Origin: Citrus sinensis
Lineage: Eukaryota; Streptophyta; Magnoliopsida; Sapindales; Rutaceae
Direction: 5' to 3'
Assembly: GCF_022201045.2 (NCBI RefSeq)
Contig: NC_068562.1
Location: 620,001 to 684,000 of the forward strand
DNA length: 64,000 nt
This document shows positions 22,669 through 35,345 of this stretch, piece by piece. Each line of letters begins with the position of its first letter. Within the stretch, counting starts at the first letter, position 1. The notes below the pieces were generated by a model. It did no database searches. It was given only the letters and a program-made list of their open reading frames with translations, and had not been told where the DNA came from. The position numbers and the translations under genes were made by a program.

Positions 22669-24490
22669 ATAAAATTGCATAACTATGTCATAACTCTTAT
22701 GGCTTTAATTTAATCTACTTATTGGCTTATTCTTATTATTGTATTTACCAGTTTATTATCATATTTTTGACCAAAATTAAACAGGTGTCATCCAGCTCAA
22801 AGCAATGCCGCTAAAATTAATCATTCCAGCTACTGCATTTTATATATACTTAAAAATATATCTTAATGGGGGGGAAATTTTTCCAGCTATAGAAATGTTG
22901 TTTAATTTCTAAACATAGAAAAATGATTGAGTAAGGTTGATTCACATACCAACCCAGAACTAAGAAACTGCATTCGATCCCTTAAGATAATGGTTACTTG
23001 CTTTACTTACGTTATAAGTTATAACAAAATTCACGAAACCGTTCAGTGGCAGTACGCGGTGGCCCCGGCCGATTTCAATAATATAATGGTTGCCTGACAG
23101 AAATGGTCAAGCAATACAAACGCCAACAAAGTAGTTTAATTACATCACTAATTATAAGGTGATATCAAACTTTTAATTGTATCTTATCATCTCTTAATTT
23201 AACACAAAGAGAAAGAGAAAGCCTGGATCCTGGAGGAGTAGTTGATGCGAGGAAGGCCACCAAAAATATTACTGCAGGTGGCTTTCAAATACAAATTCAC
23301 GAAGAGCTTCTTCAGATTACAATGATTTTATTTATTTTTATTATTGATGGGTTATTAGGGTTAGGGTTTTGCTTCTTTTAAAAAATATATTTTATATTTT
23401 ATCCATTTGTAGTATTATCTTAATCAATATAATTAATGTCAATGGGATGCCCATGCATGTCTGGCGGGAGGTCAAAAGCAGCGGATAGAGTTTCAATTTC
23501 AAAGAAGCAAGGGTGTTTGGCAATGGTGAAAGAGAGATGGTCAAGGTTTTACATAGCAAGAAGATGTGTGATAATGCTACTTTGCTGGCACAAATATGGC
23601 AAGTTTTAATTTGTTTTGGTTTTTGCTCTGTGACTTTTGCTTTTACTTTATCATCATCATCATTATCATTATCACTTAAGTGCTGCAGTGGTTGAATTGA
23701 ATCTTGTACTGCGTCTACATGTATATATATATATATATATATCAGAAAATTGCCTAGTTATCTTTGGAAATTCGGAGCGAAAGGTTTAATTAAATAGCAT
23801 TCAATTTCGTTGCTATTATTGTACCTTTCTACTTAGTCTCTCTTTGGATTCCAACTTGTTACTTCTGAATTTCGATACGTAAAAAGGAAAAATTAAGAAA
23901 ATATTCATATTCATATACTTGTACATGTAGATTGATGCAGATTTATGTAAATATATATGTTTGATGATTAATTATGGTGTCTATTAGATGCTGTTACTGA
24001 TTGATTAATGATTTGATCATAATTACTCAGATATGTATGTTTATGTTTCAAATTTTGCCAATTTGAATTGTTTTTATTATTTTTTTTCATTTATTATCTC
24101 TTCTTCTTCTTCGCTGTCTCTTTTATTTATTCATTTAAAACTTCTTTTTCTTTCTCTTAGAAGGGAAGAAAAGAAGAACAGTGCTATTGTACAAAACTTG
24201 TTCAGGCGTCAATTAATAATAAGAATCAGCCAACAGAAACAAAATGATACGGCATCTTTATTTAATAGCAGCAGGTTGTTATTGCTATTATTATTTTGGG
24301 CCGTAATAATTAATGGAAGCTGTAGATATTTTTCCGTGGCGGCATGATTAATTAGCTCTTCTTTGATACATAATGCCATACTCATTTTCCTTTACTTTTT
24401 TGAAGAGGTCATATTCATTCTTGAGGTATATGCTCTTGACATCCTTATAATCGGTTTAATATATAGCTCATTGCATCTTTATGGGTTTTA
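21956..24490. other. intergenic, no supported gene
   Basis: Includes an (AAT)n microsatellite at about 22630-22665 and a (TA)n run at about 23721-23742. Open frames such as 22120-22380, 23513-23695 and 24033-24347 are low-complexity and lack recognisable domains. A CCTTTTACAGAAGG motif occurs twice (22252 and 22441) without a clear larger repeat. Confidence 0.4.
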
Positions 24491-25173
24491 GAGAAAATAT
24501 TCACCGTCTACTTGTTTTTTTTTTTAACTTTTTCAAAAATACATAATTTTTTTTTTTACTGGAATCCACTTAAAGTTATATTTTGTTTCACTTTTCCACT
24601 TCCGTTTGGAATCCGTTAAGGAAACTAACGGAAACTTAAAAAAATGATCATTTTACCCCCAAACGAAAATTACAATTTCACTTTAAAAAATATCAAAAAT
24701 AATATGATTTAATAATGAATATCATTATTGGTACGTTAATGTAGTACAAAAAAATCCTAACTACTAGAGATTATAATTCAATGAATAATAAAATTCTACT
24801 TATCTTAAATTCAATTGATGGTTTGCGAGATTGAGCTATTTTTAATACTACTGTTATAATTTAGTATTCTAATTATATACATATTAAAAAAAAATCATGC
24901 ATTTGATAGTTGTGGAATTAATTTCTTTATTAACCGATGGGGAAAATAATTAGATTTAATCTGATTATTTTTGGTAATTTTTATGGTGAAATTGAAATTT
25001 TCATTTTGGGGGGTAAAATGGTCATTTTTTAAGGTTTCCGTTAGTTTTTTTAACGGATTCCAAACGGAAGTGGAAAAGTGAAACAAAATGTAATTTTAAG
25101 TGGATTCTAGCAAAAAAAAATTGTGTATTTTTGAAAAAGTTAGAAAAAACGGGTGGACGGTAGATATTTTCTC
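24491..25173. mobile_element. non-autonomous MULE (MITE) with long TIRs related to MULE-1
   Basis: The element is 683 bp with inverted repeats of about 190 bp (24491-24682 and about 24983-25173). Termini read GAGAAAATATTCACCGTC and, inverted, GAGAAAATATCTACCGTC. MULE-1 termini read GGGAAAATATCCACCGTC, and the internal blocks follow the same order (AATACA, TTTCAC, TTTCCACYTCCGT, AACGGAA, TTTTA-CCCC). Flanking 9-mers TGGGTTTTA (24482-24490) and TAGGTTTTA (25174-25182) match at 8 of 9, a slightly decayed target duplication. There is no transposase. It is inferred to be mobilised by a MULE-1-type transposase. Confidence 0.88.
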
Positions 25174-26030
25174 TAGGTTTTAAAGTACCTTAACACATGG
25201 CTCTCCCTCAGATTTTTATATTAGTCATTCCTAATTAAAAAAATTCACAATGATTCATGTTCTTTGTTTGAATTGTCACTAGCAATGGATTTTAGAAGTG
25301 AAGTTTCTTTTGTAATTTGTAGTGGATTTTTAGACTATTGTTGGACTCTATTATTGTTTGTGAATTTATGAATTCAAGATTATTGTTGCAGTAATAATAT
25401 ATTACTATTGTGTCATTTTTTTATAAAATATACATGATAAAATTACATGTACTAAACCAAACCATAGAACCGAACTAAAGTGAAATAATTTGGTTCAGTT
25501 CAGTTTGATTCTAGGATTTAATTCATATTTGGTTTAAAAAATCATGAATCAATTGATTTAGATTTAGTTTAGTTTTGGCTTGAACCGAACCGAACCAAAC
25601 CAAACCAAATAGTGAAGCTCCAATATGATTATATGAACATGACATGAGAGTGAATAGCGCTAGCTTCCTGGCTTCGTGTATATTCTATCTCCACCTTCCA
25701 CTGGGTGGTCGCTTGCAAATCGGAATATCACATAAAATTATTATTTTAATCCTTTGGTGTCGGAAGAAAGAATGAGCTCATGACAAAAAATGGTATGATG
25801 AATATATTTCGTCGTTGGATTGGATAAGAAATTTATTCCTTACTACTTCAATATTTAACTCCAAATTACTCCGAGCTGTTAATTAATTGCATATGTTCTT
25901 CAGAGGTAGAGATTTTAACAATCATATTAAGCGAATGACACCTAATTATGAAGTAGGTAATTCAATTAGATATTCAACAGGTAGAGCTCAAGTACAAATG
26001 CTTAGAAAACTCAAATGAAAATTGAAAAAA
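25174..26030. other. intergenic with an A/T-rich inverted repeat
   Basis: About 25455-25620 has AACCAAACCATAGAACCGAAC on one side and GGCTTGAACCGAACCGAACC plus AACCAAACC on the other, with TTGGTTCAGTTCAGTTTG between. These form self-complementary arms of the kind common near plant genes. No gene is seen. Confidence 0.4.
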
Positions 26031-26215
26031 TATTTTTTTTTTTTTTTTTAACTACGAGGTATCCTGGGAAAGGCCCTAACTGTGAGAGACACCTTTAAAT
26101 CCGTACCACAACTTAGATTAGAAGTCCCCACTCGAACCGGGAGGCACAAGTTCTCCCAACAAAGACGACTTCCACTCGAACTGGAGAACAAACACAATCA
26201 AACCACTTAAGAAAA
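26031..26215 (-). mobile_element. probable SINE, reverse orientation
   Basis: On the plus strand a run of T's (26031-26050) precedes AACTACGAGGTATCCTGGG. Read on the minus strand, the element has internal GGTTCGAGTGG near its 5' part, resembling a pol III B box, and a 3' poly(A) tail. There is a second B-box-like AGTTCGAGTGG. The size and poly(A) tail fit a tRNA-derived plant SINE. I did not find a clear A box or target duplication, so it could be a fragment of another repeat. Confidence 0.5.
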
Positions 26216-26517
26216 CTTCATTGACAATGGAGCAACTCTTTATTAGTAAATTGAAAAAGCAATTAAAGCCAGCTACTAAAGACAATAAAGAATGTCACAG
26301 TATCATCTGTCTGTCTGTCCATGCAACTGAAACAAGTTTGGGGATTACTCCAATGCTTAACTTGTTTACTCATCATGCAATAATCCAATATCTGTCGCTC
26401 TTTATATTGGAATTGGAATGTCTATGAGCTGGCTTAAAATTTCTAAGGAAAAAAGATTCACGAAACGATGAGCGAATTAAGTTAAGCTCCTTCTCTTGGA
26501 AAAAAATAAAAATAAAA
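26216..26517 (+). promoter_or_regulatory. proximal upstream region of the AMT2 gene
   Basis: About 300 bp between the SINE-like repeat and the AMT2 ATG. It must include the 5' UTR. TTTATATTGG at 26401 could act as a TATA-type element; this is weak evidence. No other gene is seen. Confidence 0.3.
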
Positions 26518-28307
26518 ATGAATGATTATTCTTATGAGCATTTTGATCTCCCAGAGGCACTTCAACCAAATGAAGCGTCTCCATGGTGGAACAACAAAGC
26601 AGATAACGCATGGCAACTTACGGCAACAACAATGGTGTGCTTGCAGAGTGTTCCTGGGCTTGTAATTCTTTACGGCAGCATGGTCAAAAAGAAATGGGCA
26701 GTGAATTCAGCATTTATGGCGTTTTATGCCTTTGCAGTGGTTCTTGTCTGTTGGGTTCTATGGGCTCATCAAATGGCCTTCGGCAGTGCACTTATCCCAT
26801 TAATGGGCAAGCCGGATGTGGCTCTAAGTGAAAAGTATTTACTAGAGCCATCAGGAGATGGTAAAGTGCCGATGGCCGATTATGTGTTTTTCCAATTTGC
26901 TTTTGCTGCAATTACTGTTGTGCTGCTAGCTGGATCACTCCTTGGGAGGATGAATTTCTATGCTTGGATGATATTTGTTCCTCTGTGGCTCACTTTTTCT
27001 TACACCATTGGTGCCTTCACCATTTGGGGTGGTGGGTTTCTCGAACCATATATTATTGATTATGCTGGTGGTTTCGTTATTCATCTCTCGTCTGGGGTTT
27101 CTGGTTTCACTGCTGCTTATTGGGTAATTTTTGACATGCACACCTGATCATGCATCGTTTTGTAAGTCTTAACTTAATACGTATACCATCACATTCAATC
27201 CCATACCACAACAATACCATATATATGTAAATATAGATATATCTGGTGATAACACCAGTCCTGACTCAACCAACATACTAAACCAAACTGATAAATATAT
27301 AAATTTAAAAAAGACTTTGGTTAATAAAAAAAAAATATAATAATAATAATTATCGGGAGAATCAATGATAATTTTGGTAATTTGGACGTTGGTGATTGTG
27401 TTAGGTGGGACCGAGGCACTCGAGGGACAGACATAATTTTCCTCCAAACAACATTATTCACATGCTGGGAGGCGCAGGGTTTCTGTGGTTGGGGTGGACG
27501 GGATTCAACGGTGGGTCTCCACTTGTAGCTGGCCGTATAGCAGCATTAGCCATTGTTAACACTCATCTTTGCGCTGCCACTAGTCTCTTGGTTTGGGTTT
27601 CCCTGGACATGATTGTATACAAGAAAAGCTCAGTCATTGGCGCAGTCCAGGGAATGATCACTGGCCTTGTCTGCATCACTCCTGGCGCGGGTTAGCACTT
27701 GAATAATTTCTACAGTAGTACTGCACTGGCTAGTTGACTTGATGGCATGTTAATGTTATATACGTTATGTACTTGTGCAGGGATAGTGGAGCCGTGGGGA
27801 GCATTGTTAATGGGTGCAATGTCAGGTTCAATTCCATGGTACACAATGATGGTTTTGCACAGGAGATTAGTGTTTTTTCAAAGCGTTGATGACACACTGG
27901 GCGTCTTCCACACGCACGCTGTGGCTGGAATTCTTGGCGGCCTCCTCTCTGGCCTCTTGGCTAAACCCAATCTTCTAACCATGATGTATGGTCCCGACAA
28001 GCACGGTCCTGGCTTATTTTATAGCCTTTTCAATGGCCAAATTGAGTTTGGTTTCAAACAATTTGGTTATCAGATTGTAGGAACTGCTTTTATTACTGCG
28101 TGGAATGCCATTGTCACCAGCCTCATTTGCATTTTCGTTAGCCGTTTAGTTAATTTGAGGATGAATGCAGATGACCTTGAGATTGGTGATGATGCTGCTC
28201 ATGGAGAGGAAGCTTATGCCTTGTGGGGCGACGGCGAGAAATTGCCCAAAACTCCTCGTCTTCGCATCCCTCCCAGAATTCCTTCCATCTGCTGCCGACT
28301 CATTTAA
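26518..28307 (+). CDS. AMT2: AMT2-type high-affinity ammonium transporter, three exons
   Basis: Exons 26518-27123, 27405-27690 and 27781-28307 join at phase 0 and phase 1 introns to about 472 aa, matching the roughly 475 aa of plant AMT2. The N-terminus is [20 protein letters not shown] and membrane segments run throughout; the family has 11. Conserved features visible: [35 protein letters not shown] with the first pore histidine; [15 protein letters not shown]; and [14 protein letters not shown] with the second. Introns are themselves evidence for AMT2, since AMT1 genes are usually intronless. It is a plasma-membrane ammonium transporter. The tail is short and ends [14 protein letters not shown]. 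No stops or frameshifts were seen. A SINE-like repeat ends about 300 bp upstream. Confidence 0.95.
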
Positions 28308-29115
28308 TTTCGGGCTTGCTCCTGAAATTTTTACGTTCAACAATGTCCTTGTTAACACTTTTGTTACTGCATCAAATGCTTTCTTTTTGTTGTGTAAACG
28401 TCATTTACATTTTGTAAAAGTTCTCGTTCAGGGGGTAAAAAAATAATAATAATTGCTGTTTTCAGTTAGTGTGCTTTGATTATTACCATAATGGTAACAC
28501 ACACACGTGTGTTAAAAATGTAAACTTGGACATGGTTGCATTATGTATTTTTTGGTTGATCCCGCAGAGGCAGAGGCAGAGGCTGTTGTAGAGGTAGACC
28601 CTCAAAATGCATAATTTTCAAGATTCTAACAGCACACTGATAATCAAAACTAAATTTCATATACACAATTGGAATTACATACCAATCCATTATCTGGTAC
28701 AATGTGAACATGTAATCTCCGAGTAAGAGGAAACTGAACAGCTTTATGATTCAAAACACTTCAATAAGATACATGATTTTTCGTTTACACATTTTGGCAA
28801 TATTTCAAACTTGAACTGTACAATACCTACATCTTCTGCGAAATATCCTTGCATAATGCGTTCATTCTTCAGCATATTCCTTTAATGTAAAATGTTTCAT
28901 TATTTCCTACACAAATGCTATGCCAAAAGACTTCAAGTCCAAAATTCTGTGAGGTACCCATTTTGTCAACCCGGAGTAAGATAAATATTGGAAGTATTTC
29001 TGAACCAGCAGGAGAAACCCCCCACTAAAACAACCAGGGCAATTGTAAGATTTGATGGTCAAAGTCCAAATAAAAGCTAAGAAACATGTCACACGAAACA
29101 TACCTAAAAGATTAG
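28308..29115. other. intergenic, between convergent AMT2 and BBD 3' ends
   Basis: Holds the 3' UTRs of both genes. A short GAGGCA direct repeat lies near 28568-28582. No gene is supported. Confidence 0.5.
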
Positions 29116-31548
29116 TTAATGATCATGTATAGACTTGCGAAGCTTTAATAGCTTGTCTCTGAACTTGGCTGCAGGAACCAGAAAACAGTTTTAAATGATT
29201 CTACAGTTCAATATCAATTATTACAAAAGAGGTGAAAAGAAGGGCATTGTGAATTTTAACTCTTACAAGAGGCGCACGGGGGAGGGGGGGGGGGGGGGGG
29301 GGGGTGGGGGGGTGGTGAGGAGTGGGAAATATATAAAATATATATATATATATATAAAAGAATCATTTAAAAAAGTACCAGCATCATTGTATCTCTCCTC
29401 TCTCACAGCTATATCCATATTCTTCACCAGATCAAATTCCTCAGTAACTGAATCTGGGCCTTCTGCAGCACTGGACAAGGTACAACTCATGCTTAGAGCC
29501 ACAGCAAAACAGAAGACAGAAATGAAGAGGATCAAAACTAAGCACACTTGACACCTGTCAAGGGAAACGTCGTATGTAGCCTTTGCCCTGTGTGCTCTGC
29601 CCATCCCATAACCAATTCTAATAGCATCTTTCAAGACAATATGTTTACTTACGTATATAGGAGCCTACAAAAGCAAAGTTCAATTGACATAAGCTTCACG
29701 AAACAGTCACAAAAATTAATACACCTACTAGAACAAGAAAAGGGCTGTTTGAGGTAAAACACAGACAGGATGAGAGGAAAAATTGGGTATGCAAAATAGT
29801 TGATTTAAGGAAACGGACCCCCACATATTAGTCAATTAGGATGTTGACATATATTACTGAAGCAAAGAGGTAATCAAGAGAGCATGGGCTAGCCAAGTTT
29901 TTGATTACCAATGCCCCAAAAAAAAGAAAAAAAAAAAAAGAACGTCAAGCACACATTAGTTTGCGCAAGCGAATCAAAGCAGGACAAGAAATTTCAATTC
30001 AGACAAGAAGATTAGTATTTTTATAAGCAAGATGCAGAAAGTATATACCTCACATCTATTTGCCACATTTATGGCATCTGAGGGTCGCACATCCACACTT
30101 ATAATTTCATTTTTCCCTGGCTGCAGATAATAAATAGCTTGACATAACATAAAAAGAAAATTCATAAAATTATGTTTGCAGAAAAGATAATCAGAAAGAA
30201 ATCATAAGCTTTTTAATCACCTTGCTAAGATATAATTTTGCAAAGTAGGTATTAACCACTCTTTCTGTGATTCTAACCATCTTTACCTGAAATGATGAAG
30301 TGATGAAGAAAAATTCAGAAAAACTGAATGGTGCAGCATTATACTCACAGTAGAATTAAGCACACTTCATCACAAAAAAGGCAATCAACAATTAGAAAGA
30401 GACAACAACCGGTTGAGACTGATACCATCAACTATCCTTTACAAAAAGAAGTTATGAATATCTTCTACAAACATTGAACAAACAAGCAACCAATTAATGA
30501 AATCAACTAATAAATAAAATCTATAATGCGTACTATGAGCATATAAAATTAGCTCCTTACTTCATAGCCAAGTTTTTCCACAACATTTTTAACAAACTGG
30601 AACTGATCCGGACAATCCTGCAGCAATACCATATTCAAGGAAAAATGTATACATAAGACAACCTCAGCTAACATAACAACTATGAAAAAAACAAAAAAAG
30701 AATTACAAAATTAATTAATAAATTACCCCCACCTCATCCCCGCCATCTTCCAATAAGGCATATAAAAGTTTATCAACAGCAAACTCCCCTACAATAAAAC
30801 ATGATTCAATCACACTCACGCATATGCATATTTGCAAGAATCAACAGTAATAAGCAGAAGCACAGCGGTAACAGATACGCTCTATAACCCAAAAAGAATA
30901 AATTAATTGATGTACCTACGATAATGGGAAGCAAAAAGTCTCCATCACAAGAAATCTTGAGAAAAATTGTGGGGCTTTGAAATCGACGAAGAAACTCCGG
31001 TCCGATTGAAGTAACATCACCTCGAGGTTCCTTTGTTCGAACAGAAAACGGAACTAATTGACCTGAACTTTGCCACTTCATATTCTCTCTATATCCTTGC
31101 TTCCGCATTCGATGGTGCCACATAGTTTCTGCATAGTAAATGAACAAATAAATAAAATAGAATATCCAAAAAAAAAAAAATGCTTACCTTTTACAAGGAA
31201 TTTCGCGTTTTTCAAATCTAAAAGCTGTCAAGTGATTTATCGATTTAGGAAACAGAAAACATTTGAAAATACAGTACCTGGAACGAGGAGGGAGGCTTGA
31301 AGGAAGTCGTGATCGTGATCATCGGCGTTCTTGGAGAATCGGCGACCGAAGCTTCCGCGGGAAGATTTACAGAAGAGGAGGACCGATTTGGGGAAACTGC
31401 TGGTAAAACAAAGTTGCATTGGCAATCGAAACGGCGACGCGCTGAGTGAGTTGGATACTAAACGACCCGCATTTGTTCGAACGGTTTTATTAGTCCCGTG
31501 AAAACCTGAGACTGTACGGACACAGAACGGAGCTGAAAGCATAGACAT
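29116..31548 (-). CDS. BBD2: bifunctional nuclease in basal defence response (BBD1/2-like, DUF151)
   Basis: Nine coding exons join in frame to about 329 aa, equal to Arabidopsis BBD2: 31278-31548, 30916-31128, 30733-30788, 30561-30617, 30221-30286, 30049-30120, 29555-29664, 29379-29470, 29116-29168. Start is the first ATG (MSMLSAPFCV); the open frame upstream begins only at a non-ATG codon after a stop. The DUF151/BFN core includes FLKISCDGDFLLPIIVGEFA, KNEIISVDVRPSDAINVA and KHIVLKDAIRIGYGMG. The C-terminus is a UVR-like motif, AVREERYNDAAKFRDKLLKL. Characterised members have DNase and RNase activity and affect basal defence and stress responses; that is family knowledge. The third-last-exon neighbourhood contains a long G run in the next intron (29278-29313). 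Confidence 0.92.
29278..29357. repeat. G-homopolymer run followed by (TA)n, in a BBD intron
   Basis: About 36 bases, almost all G (29278-29313), are followed at about 29336-29357 by a (TA)n tract. Both lie in the last intron of the BBD gene. On the transcribed gene strand the run reads as poly(C). The exact length is prone to sequencing error. Confidence 0.85.
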
Positions 31549-32206
31549 TATTCTCTTTCCTTGCGATACATCCAGAGAGAGAGCGAGAGATGAGTGCAAA
31601 AAGAGGTTTTAACCAACGAACAGGCGTTACAGAATCACTATGAGGTAGTTGAAAATTTAAATGGGCAAATGGGAAGGAAATTCTGGGGACCAGCTTTTGC
31701 TGGAAGAAGCGAATTTTCTTTTGTTCAATAATTTTTTAATTTGGTTTTCTTTTTTTCTTTTCTAATTATTTTTTTATTAGTGCGAAGCGAAACATGTTAT
31801 GTCTCTGATCAATTGACATAGTGACATCATATTTGGAAGTAATACCCAACATCAGGCATCAAGATCATTATCTAACTGACGTGGCAATTGATTGCACGCT
31901 CCACGGATTGTTGATTTTTAGTTCTATTTTAAATTTCGGAGAATTTTAACAGCGAGATATCTGTGATATCTAAATAACACAAGAGGAGTTGACAGACGTG
32001 TCCGAGACTGATTTTACAAACAAATAAGCAAAGTATGGAAACATCATGCTCCTTGTTTGTCTTGTAGTGCATTAGCAGAGGATAATGGTTTGTACAGAGG
32101 AATCTATGCAGAATTGAGTTTCATGTGATGTAATGTAACTTTGGATCAAGCTGTATCTAACAATACTGGGCACAAGACAGATGCAAATGGATTGGAAGTT
32201 GAGCAG
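31549..32206. promoter_or_regulatory. BBD upstream region and AKRP 3' region
   Basis: Two minus-strand genes lie head to tail here. The BBD promoter and 5' UTR (including a GA-rich run at about 31570-31590) and the AKRP 3' UTR must share this 0.66 kb. No further gene is seen. Confidence 0.45.
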
Positions 32207-35200
32207 TCATTTGGATGTAGGAAGCTGCTTCAACAGCTTGATCATTCCGAATGTCCTTGTGTCTCGACCAGAATAGAGGCAGAGATCAAGTGGAGTCAAG
32301 CCATCCTGAGGCAAACCCAAAAAAAGATGTATGATTGTTGTCCACAAGCAAAATAACCTAGTCTACTAGGTACGTATGCGAGGATAAACCCAGGAAAACA
32401 GCAATGCATGTAAATCACATTTTAAAAGAGCAACTTCTAGGTTGCATGAGAACCAAAAATGCTAACACACAGCATTTAACCATTTCTAATCAGATAAAGC
32501 ATGAAGCACCAGAGACTTAAAGCACCTAAAGACGGTCAGAAAATAATAAGACAAATAAGTTGATGTTTACCCGGTTTTTCAAAGTTTTATCAGCTCCTTT
32601 AATCAGTAACAGTTTCACTATGTCAGTCCTACGAGCTTGAACAGCAAGATGTAATGGTGTCCATCCATCCTGAAAAGGGCAAATGAATATTTTTTTTTTT
32701 CTTTTTCTCAGTAGAACAATAGATAGTTGGGGGTGGGGGGAAAAAACCGCAACAAAAAACAGATGATCATGAACCATACATTATCTTGAAGGTTTATATC
32801 AACATTATATAACAAAAGAATTTTAATTGCTGGACTTGATGCAGTCTGGACAGCATAATGCAATAAGGTCGCCCCATCCTGCAAGTGAGCAAGAAAAACA
32901 AAATGGACATATCAACATATTATTCAACTGAATGCCAAAATATACCATGTAAGACCACTACATCATAAGCTGAGCTTTTATTTTACAGTGAGCATCATGA
33001 CCAAACATCAATAAACCTTAATCATGCTCATGTAAAGAAATGCAGAATAGAAAAGCAAAGCATGAACAAAATCTCAAGAACCAGTAAATGAAGATGGCTA
33101 TTAATGACGACAACAACAATGGTGAAGAAGGTGAGTCTGCTGAGTGAAAAAGTCCACCAACATAAAAATTAACTATATTAAAGATAAAGGATGATCCAGG
33201 TCCCCATTACATAAACAGGCATCTAAATAAGAAAAATAAATAAAAATCAGAGGAAGCTACAAAAACAAGAATAACATATTATAGATGGTACCAACGGCCT
33301 TTTGAAATTAAACGGTACAAACGGCCTTTTGAAATTAAACGCAAGTCTAGGATTACATCTGCTACATATATATAATGATCTAAGGCTAAACTACTTCCAC
33401 ATCACCTCATCAACAACAAAAGGATTTGCAGATTCTCTCAGAAGATAGTTGGTAACAGCCTGCTTCTTTCCAATTATTGCTTTGTGAAGTGCAGTAAGAC
33501 CATCCTGAAAATAATGTTAGAAAACAAAAATAAGCTGAAAATAGCAGGCCAAATGTGATATCAAGAAAAATTATCATCACCTATTGTCGTGCATATTTAA
33601 CCAAGAAAAGTTGACAAAAGATAGTAACCTATACAGACAGTAAGAGGTAATTTCATTCACCTTGTCCACAGCATTGATGTCCACATTATGTTTCAACAAT
33701 GCATCAACAAAATAGAACTCGCCTGATGCAGCAAGGGAATGCAGAGGTAACCATTTTTTCTGAAAGACATGTAATCAAAAGTTAGAAATAGATGAAAGCC
33801 TTAGGTCCATTCATCAACACAGCTTCAGCACTTATTCTACTGAACAAGAAAAACAATAATAAGAATAATTACATGTACTAAATTCCACAATGGAATGAAC
33901 AACATAACAGCACAGAAAAAGACTACTGAATTTGTAGCCAAGGTGCCTTCTCTCCCTTTTACAAGGATGACATCAAGGATTCAAGCCCACTGACCCATGA
34001 ATATGATCCAGGATCTAATTAATGAAAAATACAATTCAACAAGGAATATAGATTCTCAAATACACAAAGAGAGCACCAAAGTATGAAATCTCAAACAAGT
34101 TCACTGAGAAGTTAAAAGCATCTTTCACTAATACCTGTTATAAAACATTCCAGCTCTAACTAACTACTCAATCTGACCTAAGATTAAACTGCAGAAACCA
34201 CTTCTTGGTATTGAATCATTTTAAGAGTTATAAATAAAAAAGGAAATTTAGATACAAAATAACAAGACTAACACCAGTCACGAACTTACAGAGGTAGCAG
34301 TTGCCAAATGAGGTAGTTTTTTATTCAGCAGAACCTTTTCCTCCTTGGTAAACAACTTACGCCGAGGGCCTGCTTATTCAATCAGAAAATCTCAACAATC
34401 AAATAAATAGAGTTATAAAGCAAAAACCCAAGGCTACATTAAACAATTAGGGAATGTTCATAATGGTTTTTGTTCCCGATTAATTTTCAAAGTAAAGTGT
34501 TTGGTAGACGCCCGCCTCAAGTCATCTTTACAACACTGAAAAATATCAATTTTTTTTAAAAGGCTAATTTAAAACAAATGATTAAAAAATAAAATAAAAT
34601 TACCATCAGATTTTTTATCAGGAGGGTCATAATTCCCACTATTGAAGAACTCTGAAACATCATCCAAACCTCGGCCATAAACTGCCCATTTGGGATTCTT
34701 TGGCGGCACTCGTTGAGTGCAAGTAGAAGAAGACGCATTCACATAATCTTGAAATCCACAATCTCTATCTTCTTCAGACTCCTTGGCATCAGTGGGGAAG
34801 GTCGAAGGCTTATCAAGGACAAGCGGGGGGTTCTGAGACAATTTAGCTTCTTTATAAGCCAAATACTCCTTCAAATCCAAAGTGTTCAAAGGAAGATAGC
34901 CTTGTTTCTTTTTCTCAACTCGGCTACCGAACTCAATTTGAAGCGCAATCTGCCGCTTCTCTTTCTTCGTCAAGTTGAGTTCCTCCTGAACTTGTCTCCA
35001 CTTGTCAGGCACCAAGTTCTCAGCCTCCACTTGCACAACATTTTGCTTCCCTCTGCTGCGTCTGGGTTTCCTTGGTGGAGGAACGTTGTCGTTTTCGAGG
35101 TAAGGGTCTTCGAATACGCCTTCTTCAAAAACCAAGCAATCACCGATAACGCGGTCTTCGTTTTGAAGGAGAAGATAATCTGGTTCCTGTTGCAGAGGGG

Positions 35201-35345
35201 AGAGAGAGTAGAGTTTTGTTGTTGCTGCCGTAGGGAGATTTAGGGGTTGGGATGGGAATAGCTTGTGAAATTTAGATTGTGGAGGTGAGTGAAGCGAGTG
35301 CGGGAAAGGGAAAGGAGAAGAGATTTTCGGGTTTAGCAGTGACAT
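32207..35345 (-). CDS. AKRP: chloroplast ankyrin-repeat protein, AKRP/EMB506 type
   Basis: Exon 1 (34604-35345) encodes a Ser/Pro-rich N-terminus suited to a transit peptide ([18 protein letters not shown]) and an acidic/basic linker with [10 protein letters not shown] linker exon follows at about 34290-34369 ([17 protein letters not shown]). Five ankyrin repeats come next, close to one exon each: [20 protein letters not shown] (about 33660-33760), [17 protein letters not shown] (about 33408-33505), [17 protein letters not shown] (about 32785-32880), [18 protein letters not shown] (about 32570-32670) and [18 protein letters not shown] (32207-32305). It ends [10 protein letters not shown]. Total length is about 450 aa. 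AKRP and EMB506 interact and are needed for plastid differentiation and embryo development. Length and N-terminal region favour AKRP over the shorter EMB506. Confidence 0.88.

Noticed and set aside
24033-24347. 104-codon plus-strand frame
   Set aside because: Its composition is dominated by TTC/TCT/TTT runs and no domain is visible; it lies in AT-rich intergenic DNA.
29195-29634. overlapping frames with poly-Gly or poly-Pro across the BBD intron
   Set aside because: They arise from the G run and the (TA)n tract. The true exons 29379-29470 and 29555-29664 are read with splice sites.
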